64,000 bases of DNA from Protopterus annectens (Eukaryota; Chordata; Ceratodontiformes; Protopteridae): the NCBI RefSeq assembly GCF_019279795.1, contig NC_056729.1, positions 1,864,684,107-1,864,748,106 on the forward strand. Reading direction: 5' to 3'. Positions within the stretch are counted from its first letter, which is position 1, and the number at the start of each line of letters is the position of its first letter. The position numbers were made by a program, and so were the translations under genes. Positions 1-9,124 of the stretch are shown here, piece by piece. The notes below the pieces were generated by a model. It was given only the letters and a program-made list of their open reading frames with translations. It made no database searches and had not been told where the DNA came from.

Positions 1-745
1 GGAGGAAGCTTAGCTTTTTTCAGCCTTCTTAAAAAGTGAAGACATTGGTATGCTTTCTTAACCAGCTGGCTGGTATTTCTCGACTACTAGAGATTCTCTG
101 ATATGTGTACACCCAGGAATTTCATACTCTTAACCCTCTCCACAATCACACCATTGATCCTGAGCACTGGGTGGTTTGTTTCCTGAAGTCGATGATAATC
201 TCTTTGGTCTTGCTTACATTCAGGTCAATGTTGTTCCCCTCTCACTAACTAATCAGAGATGCTACCTCCTCTCTGTACGCCCTTTCAGCCTCATTTGTGA
301 TGAGCCCCATGACTGTGGTGTCATCAGCAAACTTGATAGTATAGTTGGACTTGTGCTTAGCATAGCAGCTGTGGGTCAGGATGGTGAATAAAAGTGGGCT
401 GAGAATACATCCCTGTGGAATACCATTGTTAATCGTGATCCACTTTGATGTTTTCTTACCTGAACACACCCTCTGTGGTATATCAATCAGGAAGTCTAGG
501 ATCCAGTTACAGAGATGTTTACTGATTCCTATATGTACCAGTTTTTCTGTCAGCAGAGCTGAAGTCTGTGAACAGCATCCTCACATAGTTGTCTTTGCCC
601 TCTAAATGCTCAAGGGAGATGTGTAGTGCTACTGATATGGCATTGGCCATGGGTCATTTAGCTATGTACGTAAACTGCAGAGGGTCAAAATCAGGAGGTA
701 GGCATGATGAAAGATGCTTTTTGATCAGCTCAAAACATTTCATAA
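1..745 (-). pseudogene. LINE-R, 3' half of ORF2 (reverse transcriptase core)
   Basis: This is the downstream half of a non-LTR retrotransposon ORF2 read on the minus strand and continuing off the left edge. It shows the RT segment GIPQGCILSPLLF followed by the catalytic FADDTTV motif (about 330-420). Further 3', near 60-180, comes the RT thumb/connection-type segment ending in FLRRLKKAK. The frame is not open throughout, with tandem stops near position 85. The 5' half of the same element lies at 7,257-9,122; the two were separated by DIRS-A. The style of the RT and endonuclease resembles fish LINEs of the L2/Rex1/CR1 group. I am sure it is a LINE RT and less sure of the clade. Confidence 0.85.
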
Positions 746-965
746 AGTACAGTTGTGTATCTACCATAAATGTAGATGTTTGAGTGTATTCACTGTTGCA
801 GTCATTACACTTAGGTTATTCTGCTGGCAGGCTACCCGCAGTCGGCCCGAATTCCAAAGTCCTGGTCTGGCGTCAGTTGCTTGTTGCCACTTCCCTGACG
901 TCAGTGTGCCAGGGGTATAAAAGATGCAGCCAATACCATTTTCTTCAGTTTTTCTTGCCCCAGAT
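746..965 (+). repeat. DIRS-A left inverted terminal repeat
   Basis: The segment begins AGTACAGTTG, then carries a 58-bp tip (746-803) whose complement recurs at 2,066-2,123. From about 776 it matches the reverse complement of the right end, including the TGACGTCA box (896-903) and TATAAAA (916-922). Similarity to the right ITR fades near 965. The outermost 30 bases are specific to the left end and are absent from the right ITR, as expected for the unequal ITRs of DIRS elements. Confidence 0.85.
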
Positions 966-1212
966 GTCAGGTGCCCCCAAAAGGGTAGGCTGTAAAAAAT
1001 TATGATCATAAAAAAGCATGCACGTAACCTTCATCTATATGCAAATACACCACATAACCAAGGAAAAAAAGCACCACCACGAATCCAAAAAATATCAGGA
1101 TATGGCTGATAATCCAAGAAACGCTGCTCCAATGTTAACAGTTCAATACTTTAATGGCAAGATACTTCACCAAGCACGTAGAACACAAAAATTCACATAT
1201 AAATCCACAGAT

Positions 1213-1267
1213 AATAAAGGTTGAGCGCTTTCATCTGCTACCACAGATTTCATCAGAACTTTCTTTC
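1213..1267 (-). ncRNA. Hammerhead-ribozyme-like motif, left arm
   Basis: This is the mirror copy of the right-arm motif on the minus strand: CTGATGA at 1,256-1,250, GAAA at 1,232-1,229, AGCGCT at 1,229-1,224, and the predicted cleavage base opposite G1223. Both core boxes and stem II are intact in both arms. Confidence 0.7.
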
Positions 1268-1811
1268 AGGTTAGTTGAGGTCTTCCTTTCTCTTCATATT
1301 TAAGAAGTGTCTTAGCTATCTTGCTAATTAATAGTTTTATCACCCTCAGTGCCTTTTTAGCTTTATTTCTCTTTCTCTTTCTTGAACGTTTTCTGTGAAG
1401 CATAAAACTAAGAAGTTGATCGTAATCTTTAACTCTGTACTAAAACATGCAATGTAAAAAATGTGACTACCATCTAGGCATGGAGATATTGGTTTATTAG
1501 TTAATGAAATAATTAGACTAGTTTTAGTTTTTAGAGGTGTTCTTTTATTTATTAGTTGATATAATCAGAGTTCCTTTATTTTTAAAGGTACTTTTTAGGT
1601 GCTTAAACTAGTAATAATTTTTTACATTGCATGTTTTAGTACAGAGTTAAAGATTACGATCAACTTCTTAGTTTTATGCTTCACAGAAAACGTTCAAGAA
1701 AGAGAAAGAGAAATAAAGCTAAAAAGGCACTGAGGGTGATAAAACTATTAATTAGCAAGATAGCTAAGACACTTCTTAAATATGAAGAGAAAGGAAGACC
1801 TCAACTAACCT

Positions 1812-1866
1812 GAAAGAAAGTTCTGATGAAATCTGTGGTAGCAGATGAAAGCGCTCAACCTTTATT
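1812..1866 (+). ncRNA. Hammerhead-ribozyme-like motif, right arm
   Basis: The conserved core CTGATGA is at 1,823-1,829. It is followed by a perfect 5-bp stem II (ATCTG 1,831-1,835 with CAGAT 1,842-1,846, loop TGGTAG), then GAAA (1,847-1,850). The next bases, AGCGCT, are self-complementary and are followed by C1856, the expected cleavage position. This resembles the very short stem III of retroelement hammerheads that act as dimers. AACC-TTT (1,857-1,863) can pair with AAAG-TT just before the core, forming an imperfect stem I. One extra A (1,830) lies between the core and stem II. Activity is untested. Confidence 0.7.
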
Positions 1867-2065
1867 ATCTGTGGATTTATATGTGAATTTTTGTGTTCTA
1901 CGTGCTTGGTGAAGTATCTTGCCATTAAAGTATTGAACTGTTAACATTGGAGCAGCGTTTCTTGGATTATCAGCCATATCCAAATACACCACATAGGTTG
2001 TATAGAATAGAGAGGTACAGATAAGTCCCACAAAGAAAAAAGGGGGATGGTAGGAGTGTAACCTG

Positions 2066-2165
2066 GACTGCAACAGTGAATATACTCGAACATTTACATT
2101 TATGGTAGGTACACAACTGTACTATGTTCATCATGTTTCACTGTTGCAGTCATTACACTTGGGTT
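2066..2165. repeat. DIRS-A internal complementary region
   Basis: Bases 2,066-2,123 are the near-exact complement of the left tip 746-803. Bases 2,124-2,165 repeat, in inverse order, the right tip ending at 7,256. The junction CTGTACT|ATGTTC therefore equals the complement of a right-end/left-end join, as expected for the template that completes a DIRS circle. Equivalent blocks occur in DIRS-B (about 41,575-41,672) and DIRS-C (about 57,108-57,215). Confidence 0.88.
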
Positions 2166-2196
2166 GAATCCCAAAGCTGAGGTTGGGTGGCTGGGC

Positions 2197-3210
2197 CTAA
2201 ATAGAGTTTGGAGTGGCTATGAGGCCCTGCAAAACTGCAGTGGCAAAGCCTGCTCTGGATTTAGAGTAGAGAGGTAAATGGTAGTGCTTTGTTAAATTGT
2301 GCACTGAAGTCCATGTTGCAGCCTCCAAAATATCCTTGGTTGGTACTCCTCTGAGGAAGGCTGCTGAAGTGGCTGCTGCTCTGGTAGAATGTGGCCTAAT
2401 GCCCTTGGGCACTGATTTGCCATGTTGTGAATAGCAGAAACGAATGCAGTGGCCTATCCATTTTGAAATAGTCTGCTTTGAAGTGGCTTTTCCTTGGGAT
2501 CCTGCAGCATATGCCACTAAGAGTTGTTCAGTCTTTCTGAAGGCTTTAGTCTTGTCCAAGTAAAAGCGTAGCTGTCTGTGTATGTCCAAAGTATGCAGAA
2601 GTCTCTCCCCCTTATTCTGTGGGTTTGGATAAAAGGTAAGCAAATGTATGGTTTGGTTAAGAGCCATGCTGAACACTACCTTAGGCATAAATGTCAGGTT
2701 TGTCCTTTGAGAAACCCTGTCCTGATGGAAAATAATAAAAGGTTCCACAGCCATTAGTGCCTGTAACTCTGACACTCTTCCTGCTGAAGTTATTGCTAGG
2801 AGAAGAGCGGTTTTCCATGACAAGTATTTTATCTCTGCTGTATTGGCTGGTTCAAAAAGAGGCAGTGTGAGTTTTTCCAAGACAAAATTGAGGTCCCATG
2901 TAGGTACTGGAGCTCTCCTTGGAGGTCTTATGTTTTTGGCCCCTCTGAGAAACTGTCTTAGCAGTGGATGAGAAAAATAGGTGGGTCTGTATTGTAATGA
3001 GCTGAAATGGCAGAGGCATGGATCTTAATTGATGAGAAGGATATGCCTTTGTCCAGCATCTCAGTCAGGTATTGCAAAATCTGAGGAATATTAGGTTCAA
3101 GCGAGTCAATTCCCTGCACTTGGTTCCAAGCACAGAATCTCTTCCATTTTTTCTGCATAAGATTTTCTGGTGCTGGGCCTCCTGGCCTCCAAAATAACAT
3201 CCATAACTGC
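2197..3210 (-). pseudogene. DIRS-A tyrosine recombinase (integrase)
   Basis: The enzyme family recombines the DIRS circle into the chromosome. The N-terminal core-binding part (RRPSTRK to AISAHYNTD) lies at about 2,990-3,210. The catalytic part is an open 227-codon stretch at 2,197-2,880. The visible catalytic residues are Arg in TSAGRVSELQ, the H-x-x-R box in RPHSTRAAA, and the Tyr-containing segment KHYHLPLYSKSRAGF near the C-terminus. The N-terminal and catalytic parts are out of frame with each other (frameshifts near 3,130 and 2,950), so the gene is broken although the catalytic residues survive. Confidence 0.9.
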
Positions 3211-4070
3211 TTTAGAGAGAGGTGTGTTCTGAATGATTACATTATTCGCCATGCAGCCAGATTTAGGGTTCTGAGTTGGCTGTGCAAGATCTGATTGTTC
3301 TGTTGGGTCAGAAAATGAGGTATTAGGTAATGTCCAGGCTGGGCCTTGAGACAAGCTCTTTAGGATTGGGTACCAGTGCTGGCGTGGCCAGTCTGGGGCA
3401 ATCAGTATCATTTTTGGCTTCTCTTGTCTGACCTTTAGGAGTACCTTGGAGAGGAGAGGCAGGGGAGGGAAGGCATATACTGTAAGGGCTTTCCAGCTGA
3501 ATGAAAGGGTGTCCACTTTCCATGCTTGCTTGTGATAAGTCCGAGTGCAGAAACTCTGTAGCTGGCAGTTGTGAGGGGAGGTGAATAGATCTATGTCTGG
3601 GCATCCCCATTTCCCTATCATGTTGAAGATTTGTGGATCCAGTTTCCACTCATGAGGATCCATGAGGTTTCTACTTAGTTCGTCTGCCAAAGTATTTGTC
3701 TTTCCTGACAGGAATTGTGCTTGCAGATGTACTTGGTAAGTCAATGCTGTGTTACACAAAGTCATGGCTTGCCTGCAGAGGGGTTAGGAATGTGTGCCCT
3801 CTTGCTTGTTTATGTACCACATGACTGTAGTATTGTCCGTCTTTATCAGTAGTTGTCCTGGATGAAGTAGGTCCTTTTAGGCTGTCAGGGCATTTTGTAC
3901 AGCTAGCATCTCTTTTTGATTGATATGAAGATGCATTTGGTTTGTGGGCCATGTGCCCTGAATACATTTTCCTGCCATGTGCCCCTCCCAGGCATAATCT
4001 GATGCATCTGTTGTTAGTGTCTGCCTGGCAGTGGGTAAGGTGAATGGCTGTCCCTTGTTGTGGTGACAGG
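3106..4070 (-). pseudogene. DIRS-A RNase H and methyltransferase-like segment
   Basis: The RNase H part shows DASDYAW, EMLAVQNAL, the TDNTTVMWYINKQ box and NTLADELSR. Next comes the WGCPDIDLFTS segment followed by a YAFPPLPLL/ILIAPDWP region, which in DIRS elements lies between RNase H and the recombinase and corresponds to the methyltransferase-like part. The 219-codon open stretch 3,106-3,765 covers the end of RNase H onward. The upstream part contains at least one stop (near 3,880) and a frame change near 3,780. Confidence 0.82.
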
Positions 4071-4071
4071 C

Positions 4072-5198
4072 CTATGCCCACCATTGAAATTCCTGTTGCA
4101 GGCAGGGAATAAGAGTAATTACTGTTTCCAGGTTGTGGCAATGTTGAGTCCAAACACTTTTTAGATACCATTGTAGTTTCCTCATATGCAGTCTTGTATA
4201 TGGAATAAGTAGAATGCAGGATGCCATGTAGCCCAGAGCCTGTAGAATTTTTCTTGCAGATAACTGGGTCTTTGTTGCCATGTCTTTGAAGTAAGAAGTC
4301 AGATGCCTTTGTTTGTCTGGCATAAGATAAGCCATCTGGGCAGTTGTATTTAAGCTTGCACCCAGGAATATTATCTCTTGAGAGGGCACTAGTTTTGATT
4401 TCTTTTCGTTTACTGTGTACCCTAGGCAAATTAGTAATCTTTTTACAAACTCCAGATGCTGTAGTAGAATATCTTTGTCCTTGCTCGAATAAGGCAGTCG
4501 TCCAAGTAGGGGTATATTTGAATTCCTCTTTGTCTGCAAAATGCAATTACTGGTGCCAGGCATTTTGTGAAGACCCTGGGTGCAGTAGATAAGCCAAAGG
4601 GCAGTGCAGAAAATTGGTGGTGCATTGAGCCAGCTATGAATCTGAGGTATCTTCTGCAAGACTGTCTGATTGGGACATGCAGGTATGCCTCTCTGAGGTC
4701 CAAAGTTACAAGCCAAGCCTTTTTGTCCAGCATGGGCAGGAGCTGCTGTACAGTCAACATTTTGAATTTTGGGCCGTCCAGAAAAGTATTTAGAATAGAC
4801 AGGTCCAGAATTGGTCTCCAGGCTTTGTCCTTTCTTGGTACTAAGAAAGGTCTTGAGTAAAATCCTTGCCCCTGCTCTTGTTGTGGCACTGGCTAAATAG
4901 CCCCCATGTCCATGAGAGATGAAACTTGTTTTTGTGCCTCTTGCCATTGATTGCATGGCAGGTCTGGCATACCTTTTGCCTTTGGAAAGGTGTGAAAGTG
5001 AAACCTGTAGCCCTGAGAAACTATATTTAAGACCCATTTGTCCTGGGTGATCTTATGCCAGTTTTGTGAAAAAAGTGCTAGCTTTCCCCCTAAGGGTGCT
5101 GTCAAAAAATAAGTGCTTGGCATTGGCAGAGGGAAGTCATTGGGACTGTTTTCTATAAGGCTGTGATTTGTCTTCTCCACTTTTGGAGGTAGAAGCAC
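4072..5198 (-). pseudogene. DIRS-A reverse transcriptase
   Basis: Visible RT motifs are GFYSRPFLVPRKD, WRPILDLSILN, VTLDLREAYLHVPI, FSALPFGLSTAPRVF, the catalytic YLDD (within IQIYPYLDDCLI) and a thumb region from LGYTVNEKKSK. A stop near 4,890 separates the leader from the RT core, and a frameshift near 4,480 just after YLDD moves the thumb to another frame. The ORF start overlaps the end of gag by about 60 bases, suggesting a frameshift or reinitiation arrangement in the ancestral element. Confidence 0.88.
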
Positions 5199-6936
5199 CC
5201 CATTGTTTGGGCCTGTATGAACCCTGGGGCTGTTGCCCGCCTCTAGGGTGTCTGAATCTGCCTCTTTGTGGTCTGTCTGACACTGGAAAGGACCAATTCT
5301 TAGAGGGCCAGTTTCTGCTAAATCTGGGTGGCTGTACCTGGAAGAAATCCTTTACTGTCTGCATAGATTTTGCCTTATCCTCCATTTTCTTTAACACCTC
5401 CTCTGCCCTAATACCAAACAAAGTATCATGCTGTAATGGAGCATCCAATAATTTTTCTTTAACATGATCAGACAGATTCTGTTCCTTTAACCAAGCATGC
5501 CTTCTAATAACAGAACCTGTAACAGCGGCCCTGCATGAGGCCTCCAGTGAATCATAGCCACATTGCAAAGTATGTTTTCCCACTTGTTCAGCTGCATGCA
5601 ATAAATCCTGCAAATCTTTGTTCTCAGTACATTCAGAATTTGTCAACATTTTTTGTTTTAACAAAGACATTAAGTATTGCTGATATTTGAGCGTATGAAA
5701 CTGACAATTTAAAGCCCTTACAGCCAAGGTAGCAGAAGTGTAAACTTTTTTCCCCCATCTGTCCAAAGCCCTAGAATCTCTGTCTGAGGGGACAGGGTTT
5801 TTGGCAGAAGCAGCCTTGACCCCTTTGGGACCCTGTGAGATAGTTTCTGGGCCAGTAGCAGGGTTTTTGTAAAGAAATTTATGGGTGTCTGGGACCCTGT
5901 AGTATCTGTCCGGCTTAACAGGGGCAGGAGGTAAAGAGTCTGGAGACAGGCCGGACTCTGAGAAAACATCATCCACTATGTCTAGAACAGGGGGAATTGC
6001 AAGAGGTCTGTGCTGAGGAAGTAAAAGAAAGTCTCTAAGTCTTTTCTTAGATTTGGAATAATATTGGCTCTCCCAATGGAAATGCTCTCTCATGGTATGC
6101 AGGGTTTCCCGAAAAGAATAGTCCTCAGGAGGAGAAGCTGAAGGAATAGAATCAGAATCCTCATAGGGAGGAACAGAATATCCCTGATCAGAAGAGGAAT
6201 CAGAGGAAATGGAAACCTGATCAGAGGAATCATATTCAGTGTCTTGCCTAGGCTTCTTATCAGGAGGGGGATGGGAACCCCTGATCAGAGTAATTAGGTC
6301 TTCGGCCATTTTGAGCATCTGTTTCTTAGGCATAGAAGCCTGTCCTGGAAACTGCTGTACTGGTTTCCTTGTCTTTAAAACTGCTTTAGACTTTGTCTTG
6401 GATGCTGAAGTAGGCTTTATATAAAGTTGTGTAGGTCTGAAGACACCTTCAGAAGCCGATGCCTGCTCAGCGGCTCCGGACCCATCTGAGGGATTAATTT
6501 CCAAAGGGCCAATACCTTGAGTATCCAGAGGCCTAGCTGTCTCCATGTGGGAGTCTGAGGTGGCCTGTGGCTCTGAGGTAGTGGGAGTCAGGGGCTGCGA
6601 AAATGCCTCACTGAGCACCGGCGAACCGGCGACTGACCTAGAAGAGGCTTCGTTGTCGGTTTTGGACCTCGGATGCTTGTCCTTGTCTTTATCCTTGCGT
6701 TTTTTATGAATTCCGGTCATCGGTAGTTCCGACGGCATTATGTAGTTAAACCTTCTGCCAAAATAATGAAAAGCAAAATCGTACTGACGCTTAATAGTGT
6801 GTTGGTTAAATGTAGCACAAAACTGACAACTAGCAACGTCGTGGTCAGGGCCTAGACAAGGAATACAGTAACAGTGGAAATCCTTATGAGGTATTTGCTT
6901 CCCACAAGAAATACAATTGTTATTTTTTTCTGACAT
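5137..6936 (-). CDS. DIRS-A gag-like protein
   Basis: This 599-residue ORF is the best preserved gag in the window. The start chosen is the Met of MSEKNNNCISC, because copies B, C and D all begin MSEK; an in-frame Met lies ten codons upstream. The N-terminal 60 residues hold a Cys/His cluster (CISCGK, CIPCLGPDHD, CQFC), probably zinc binding. A long low-complexity Ser/Pro/Asp-rich middle follows, with acidic Ser repeats around residues 235-280. The C-terminal half is conserved between copies (VYTSATLAVRALN, ASCRAAVTGSVIRRHAWLKEQ) and ends in a basic Gln/Gly/Arg-rich tail. It is thought to package element RNA. It overlaps the RT ORF. Confidence 0.88.
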   Translation of the reverse strand: MSEKNNNCISCGKQIPHKDFHCYCIPCLGPDHDVASCQFCATFNQHTIKRQYDFAFHYFGRRFNYIMPSELPMTGIHKKRKDKDKDKHPRSKTDNEASSRSVAGSPVLSEAFSQPLTPTTSEPQATSDSHMETARPLDTQGIGPLEINPSDGSGAAEQASASEGVFRPTQLYIKPTSASKTKSKAVLKTRKPVQQFPGQASMPKKQMLKMAEDLITLIRGSHPPPDKKPRQDTEYDSSDQVSISSDSSSDQGYSVPPYEDSDSIPSASPPEDYSFRETLHTMREHFHWESQYYSKSKKRLRDFLLLPQHRPLAIPPVLDIVDDVFSESGLSPDSLPPAPVKPDRYYRVPDTHKFLYKNPATGPETISQGPKGVKAASAKNPVPSDRDSRALDRWGKKVYTSATLAVRALNCQFHTLKYQQYLMSLLKQKMLTNSECTENKDLQDLLHAAEQVGKHTLQCGYDSLEASCRAAVTGSVIRRHAWLKEQNLSDHVKEKLLDAPLQHDTLFGIRAEEVLKKMEDKAKSMQTVKDFFQVQPPRFSRNWPSKNWSFPVSDRPQRGRFRHPRGGQQPQGSYRPKQWGASTSKSGEDKSQPYRKQSQ

Positions 6937-7049
6937 TGGTCTGGAGCAAGAAAAAAGTTTCCCCAATGGGGTACTTAGCTTTATTGAAGACTTCGGATCT
7001 GAAATTCAATTTTGAAAATCTCAGGAGTCGGCCGACAGGCACTTGCAAA

Positions 7050-7256
7050 CTGCTTTTGCTTCGGGAACCATGCAGCAAGAAAGACTGAAGAAAATGGCAT
7101 CGGCTGCATCTTTTATACCCCTGGCACACTGACGTCAGGGAAGAGGTGACAGCAACTGACGCGGGACCAGGACTTTGGAATTCGGGCCGACTTCGGGTAG
7201 CCTGCCAGCAGGATAACCCAAGTGTAATGACTGCAACGTTGAAACACGATGAACAT
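7050..7256 (-). promoter_or_regulatory. DIRS-A right ITR with CRE-like box and TATA box
   Basis: Reading toward gag, the terminal repeat carries a palindromic TGACGTCA (7,130-7,137), then GGGGTATAAAA (TATA near 7,111-7,117), then TTCTTCAGTCTTTCTTGC. Gag begins about 175 bases downstream of the TATA box. The same order and spacing are kept in DIRS-B and DIRS-C and in the left ITR, so this is the likely promoter. CREB/ATF binding is inferred from the motif only. Confidence 0.75.
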
Positions 7257-9122
7257 CAGTGGATGTCAGAGTGACAGGTGTGTAGTTTTTTAGGCTGGAG
7301 GGAATGGCTTTCTTAGGTAATGGGATTATGTTAGTTTCCTTATATCATGAGGGTACATTTGCCATGGCAAGAGAGGTGTTAAATATTTCCTTGAGCACTG
7401 TGCATAGTTGATCAGCACAGCCTTTTAACACCTTGCTTAGTATGTTGTCTGGGCCAGCAGCCTTCCTAGGATTCACTCTCCTTAGCTCTCTTCTTACCTT
7501 CTCTGTGCTGAGGCTGAGTATTGCATCCTTGTCATCAATGGGTGGCTTTAGTGCCAACCTGTTGTTTCTTTCCTCAAATCTACCAAAGAAGATGTTCAAA
7601 CTGTCCAGGAATTTAATGCTGTCCTCACACTGTGCTGACCTGATTTTGTAGTCAGTGATCCCCTGTATGCCTTACCATAGTCTCCCTGCATTCTTCATGT
7701 CTTCAAAGTAGCTCTGTACCTTTCTGACATACTCCCTCTTAGCCTCCTTTATATCCCTCCTCACATTACCTCTTGCTACACTTAGGGCTGCTTTGTCCTT
7801 AGCCCTGGAAGCTGTGTTTCTCGCCTTCAGAAGCTCATATACCTTAAGGGTGAGCCATGGCTTCTGGTTAGCTCTAATAGTGAAACTTTTAGTATCTGTT
7901 GCCCAGCAATCAACACAGTTTGAAATGTATGCCATCACTACCCAGTGCATTCATCAGTGTTCAGATGCTGATTCACTGTGGCTGCCTCCATGAACATAAC
8001 CCAGCTGGTTCTTTCAAAGTAGTATTGGAGGGCCTTCATGCCCCCTCATTCCATACCCTGATTTGTTTCTTTGTGGGTTTCTCTCTAACCAGTGCAGGTT
8101 TGTAAGCTGGCAATAGCAAGATGGTATAATGGTCAGATTTTTCCCATTTGTGGAAGTTGCACTGCCTTATAGGCTTTCTTTAAGTTTATGTACACCTTGT
8201 CCAGGATATTATCACCCCTTGTAGGAGCATCCACATAATGATGGTAGTATGGGAGTACTTCTTTCAGATCTGTTTTATTAAAGTCACCAGCTGCCATGTG
8301 TACAAAGTCTGGATATTTCCTTTGCAGCTCACCCATGTGATAGCCTAGTTTATTTAGAGCCTCAGTGGTATTAGCACTAGGAGGGATATATACCATTGTT
8401 ACACTGACCACATTCAGCTCCCTAGGCAAGTAAAACAGTTTACATTTAATGGACAGGAACTCCAAGTTCTCACAGCAGTGTGATAGCATGATTTCAAAGT
8501 TGCTGCACTATCTTTTAACATAGATGTAGACTCCACCTCCTCTGGCCTTTCCACACAGTGTATGTTTTCTGTCTACACGGAACAGTGTAAAATTATCTTA
8601 AAAGTTTACGGAACTATCATTTATCTTGTCATGCAGCCAGATCTCAGTAATCAGTAATAAACAAGTATTTCCCACTTTGCTCGTCTGAGAGTTCCAGTCT
8701 CAAGTAGTCCATCATGCTATCCAATGATCTCATGTTAGCTAGCAGTATAGTTGGTAGTACAGGCCTGTAGGGGTTTGCTTTTAACTTAACATGAATACCT
8801 GCTTTGCATCCTCTTTTCCTTGTTCTCTGACATCTCTTTCTCTTTATTCTTGTCCAGCATATGTTTCAGGCACTTTAGAGTGTGAAGAGTTAATACCAAG
8901 GTGTTGTAGCTTTGAGCAAGTAGTAGGCCCCAGATACTCTGCAGAATTCAGTACATCCAACCAGCAACATGTAGATGTCGACTGCTTAATTTCTAGTAAC
9001 TTCTGTCTACTATAAGTTATTGTACCTTCAATTGGAAGTGCAGAAACTGATCTTTTTTTTTTGAGATTTTCTGTGCAAAAGAAAATCTTAGCGACCACCT
9101 TATCACCTTTATTATAAAACAC
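7257..9122 (-). pseudogene. LINE-R, 5' half of ORF2 (endonuclease to start of RT)
   Basis: This is the upstream half of the LINE whose RT lies at 1-745. On the minus strand the apurinic-type endonuclease shows LCGKARGGGVYIYV, VYIPPSAN, the catalytic AAGDFN segment and PTRGDNILDKVY (8,133-8,580). A linker follows (KPWLTLKVYELLKARN, 7,672-7,950), then the start of RT (KAAGPDNILSKVLKGC, 7,345-7,599). Stops and frameshifts separate these blocks. The 5' end near 9,122 abuts LINE-L. The family resembles fish L2/Rex1/CR1-group LINEs, and I do not assign the clade. Confidence 0.85.
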
Positions 9123-9124
9123 AA

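Larger units (their letters stand above)
1042..1995. mobile_element. Fold-back element 1 (Penelope-like/hammerhead type) with 15-bp target duplication
   Basis: A 15-bp direct repeat, CAAATACACCACATA, lies at 1,042-1,056 and 1,981-1,995. The 924-bp insert between them is a long inverted repeat. The left arm is about 1,098-1,461, the right arm about 1,618-1,981, and the spacer is about 156 bp. A non-palindromic tail of about 41 bp (1,057-1,097) adjoins the left duplication. Each arm carries a hammerhead-ribozyme signature. Hammerhead motifs, inverted partial copies and duplications of 10-15 bp are known of Penelope-like elements. No RT or GIY-YIG coding sequence is visible, so this would be a non-autonomous or truncated copy. 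The assignment to Penelope-like elements is inference. Confidence 0.75.
746..7256 (-). mobile_element. DIRS-A, structurally complete DIRS-type retrotransposon
   Basis: The coding strand is minus. Gag, RT-RNase H, a methyltransferase-like segment and a tyrosine recombinase follow in that order. The outer ends are inverted repeats of about 200 bp (746-965 and about 7,050-7,256). An internal complementary region at 2,066-2,165 joins the complement of the left tip (58 bp) to the complement of the right tip, which is the circle-junction template typical of DIRS-1. No target duplication is present: joining 745 to 7,257 restores the LINE-R frame (LTSTVMKCF). A fold-back with its own 15-bp duplication sits between the left ITR and the internal region. 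Several frames are broken, so this copy is probably inactive. Confidence 0.93.

Noticed and set aside
1018..2073. Two matching small ORFs (MADNPRNAAPMLTVQ type) as a real gene
   Set aside because: They are the two arms of one inverted repeat, are short, and run through the hammerhead-like element without any known domain.
3752..5037. Long ORFs overlapping the DIRS RT in other frames (3,752-4,546 and 43,465-44,007)
   Set aside because: They contain only out-of-frame shadows of RT text, alternating with true frames at the frameshift sites.
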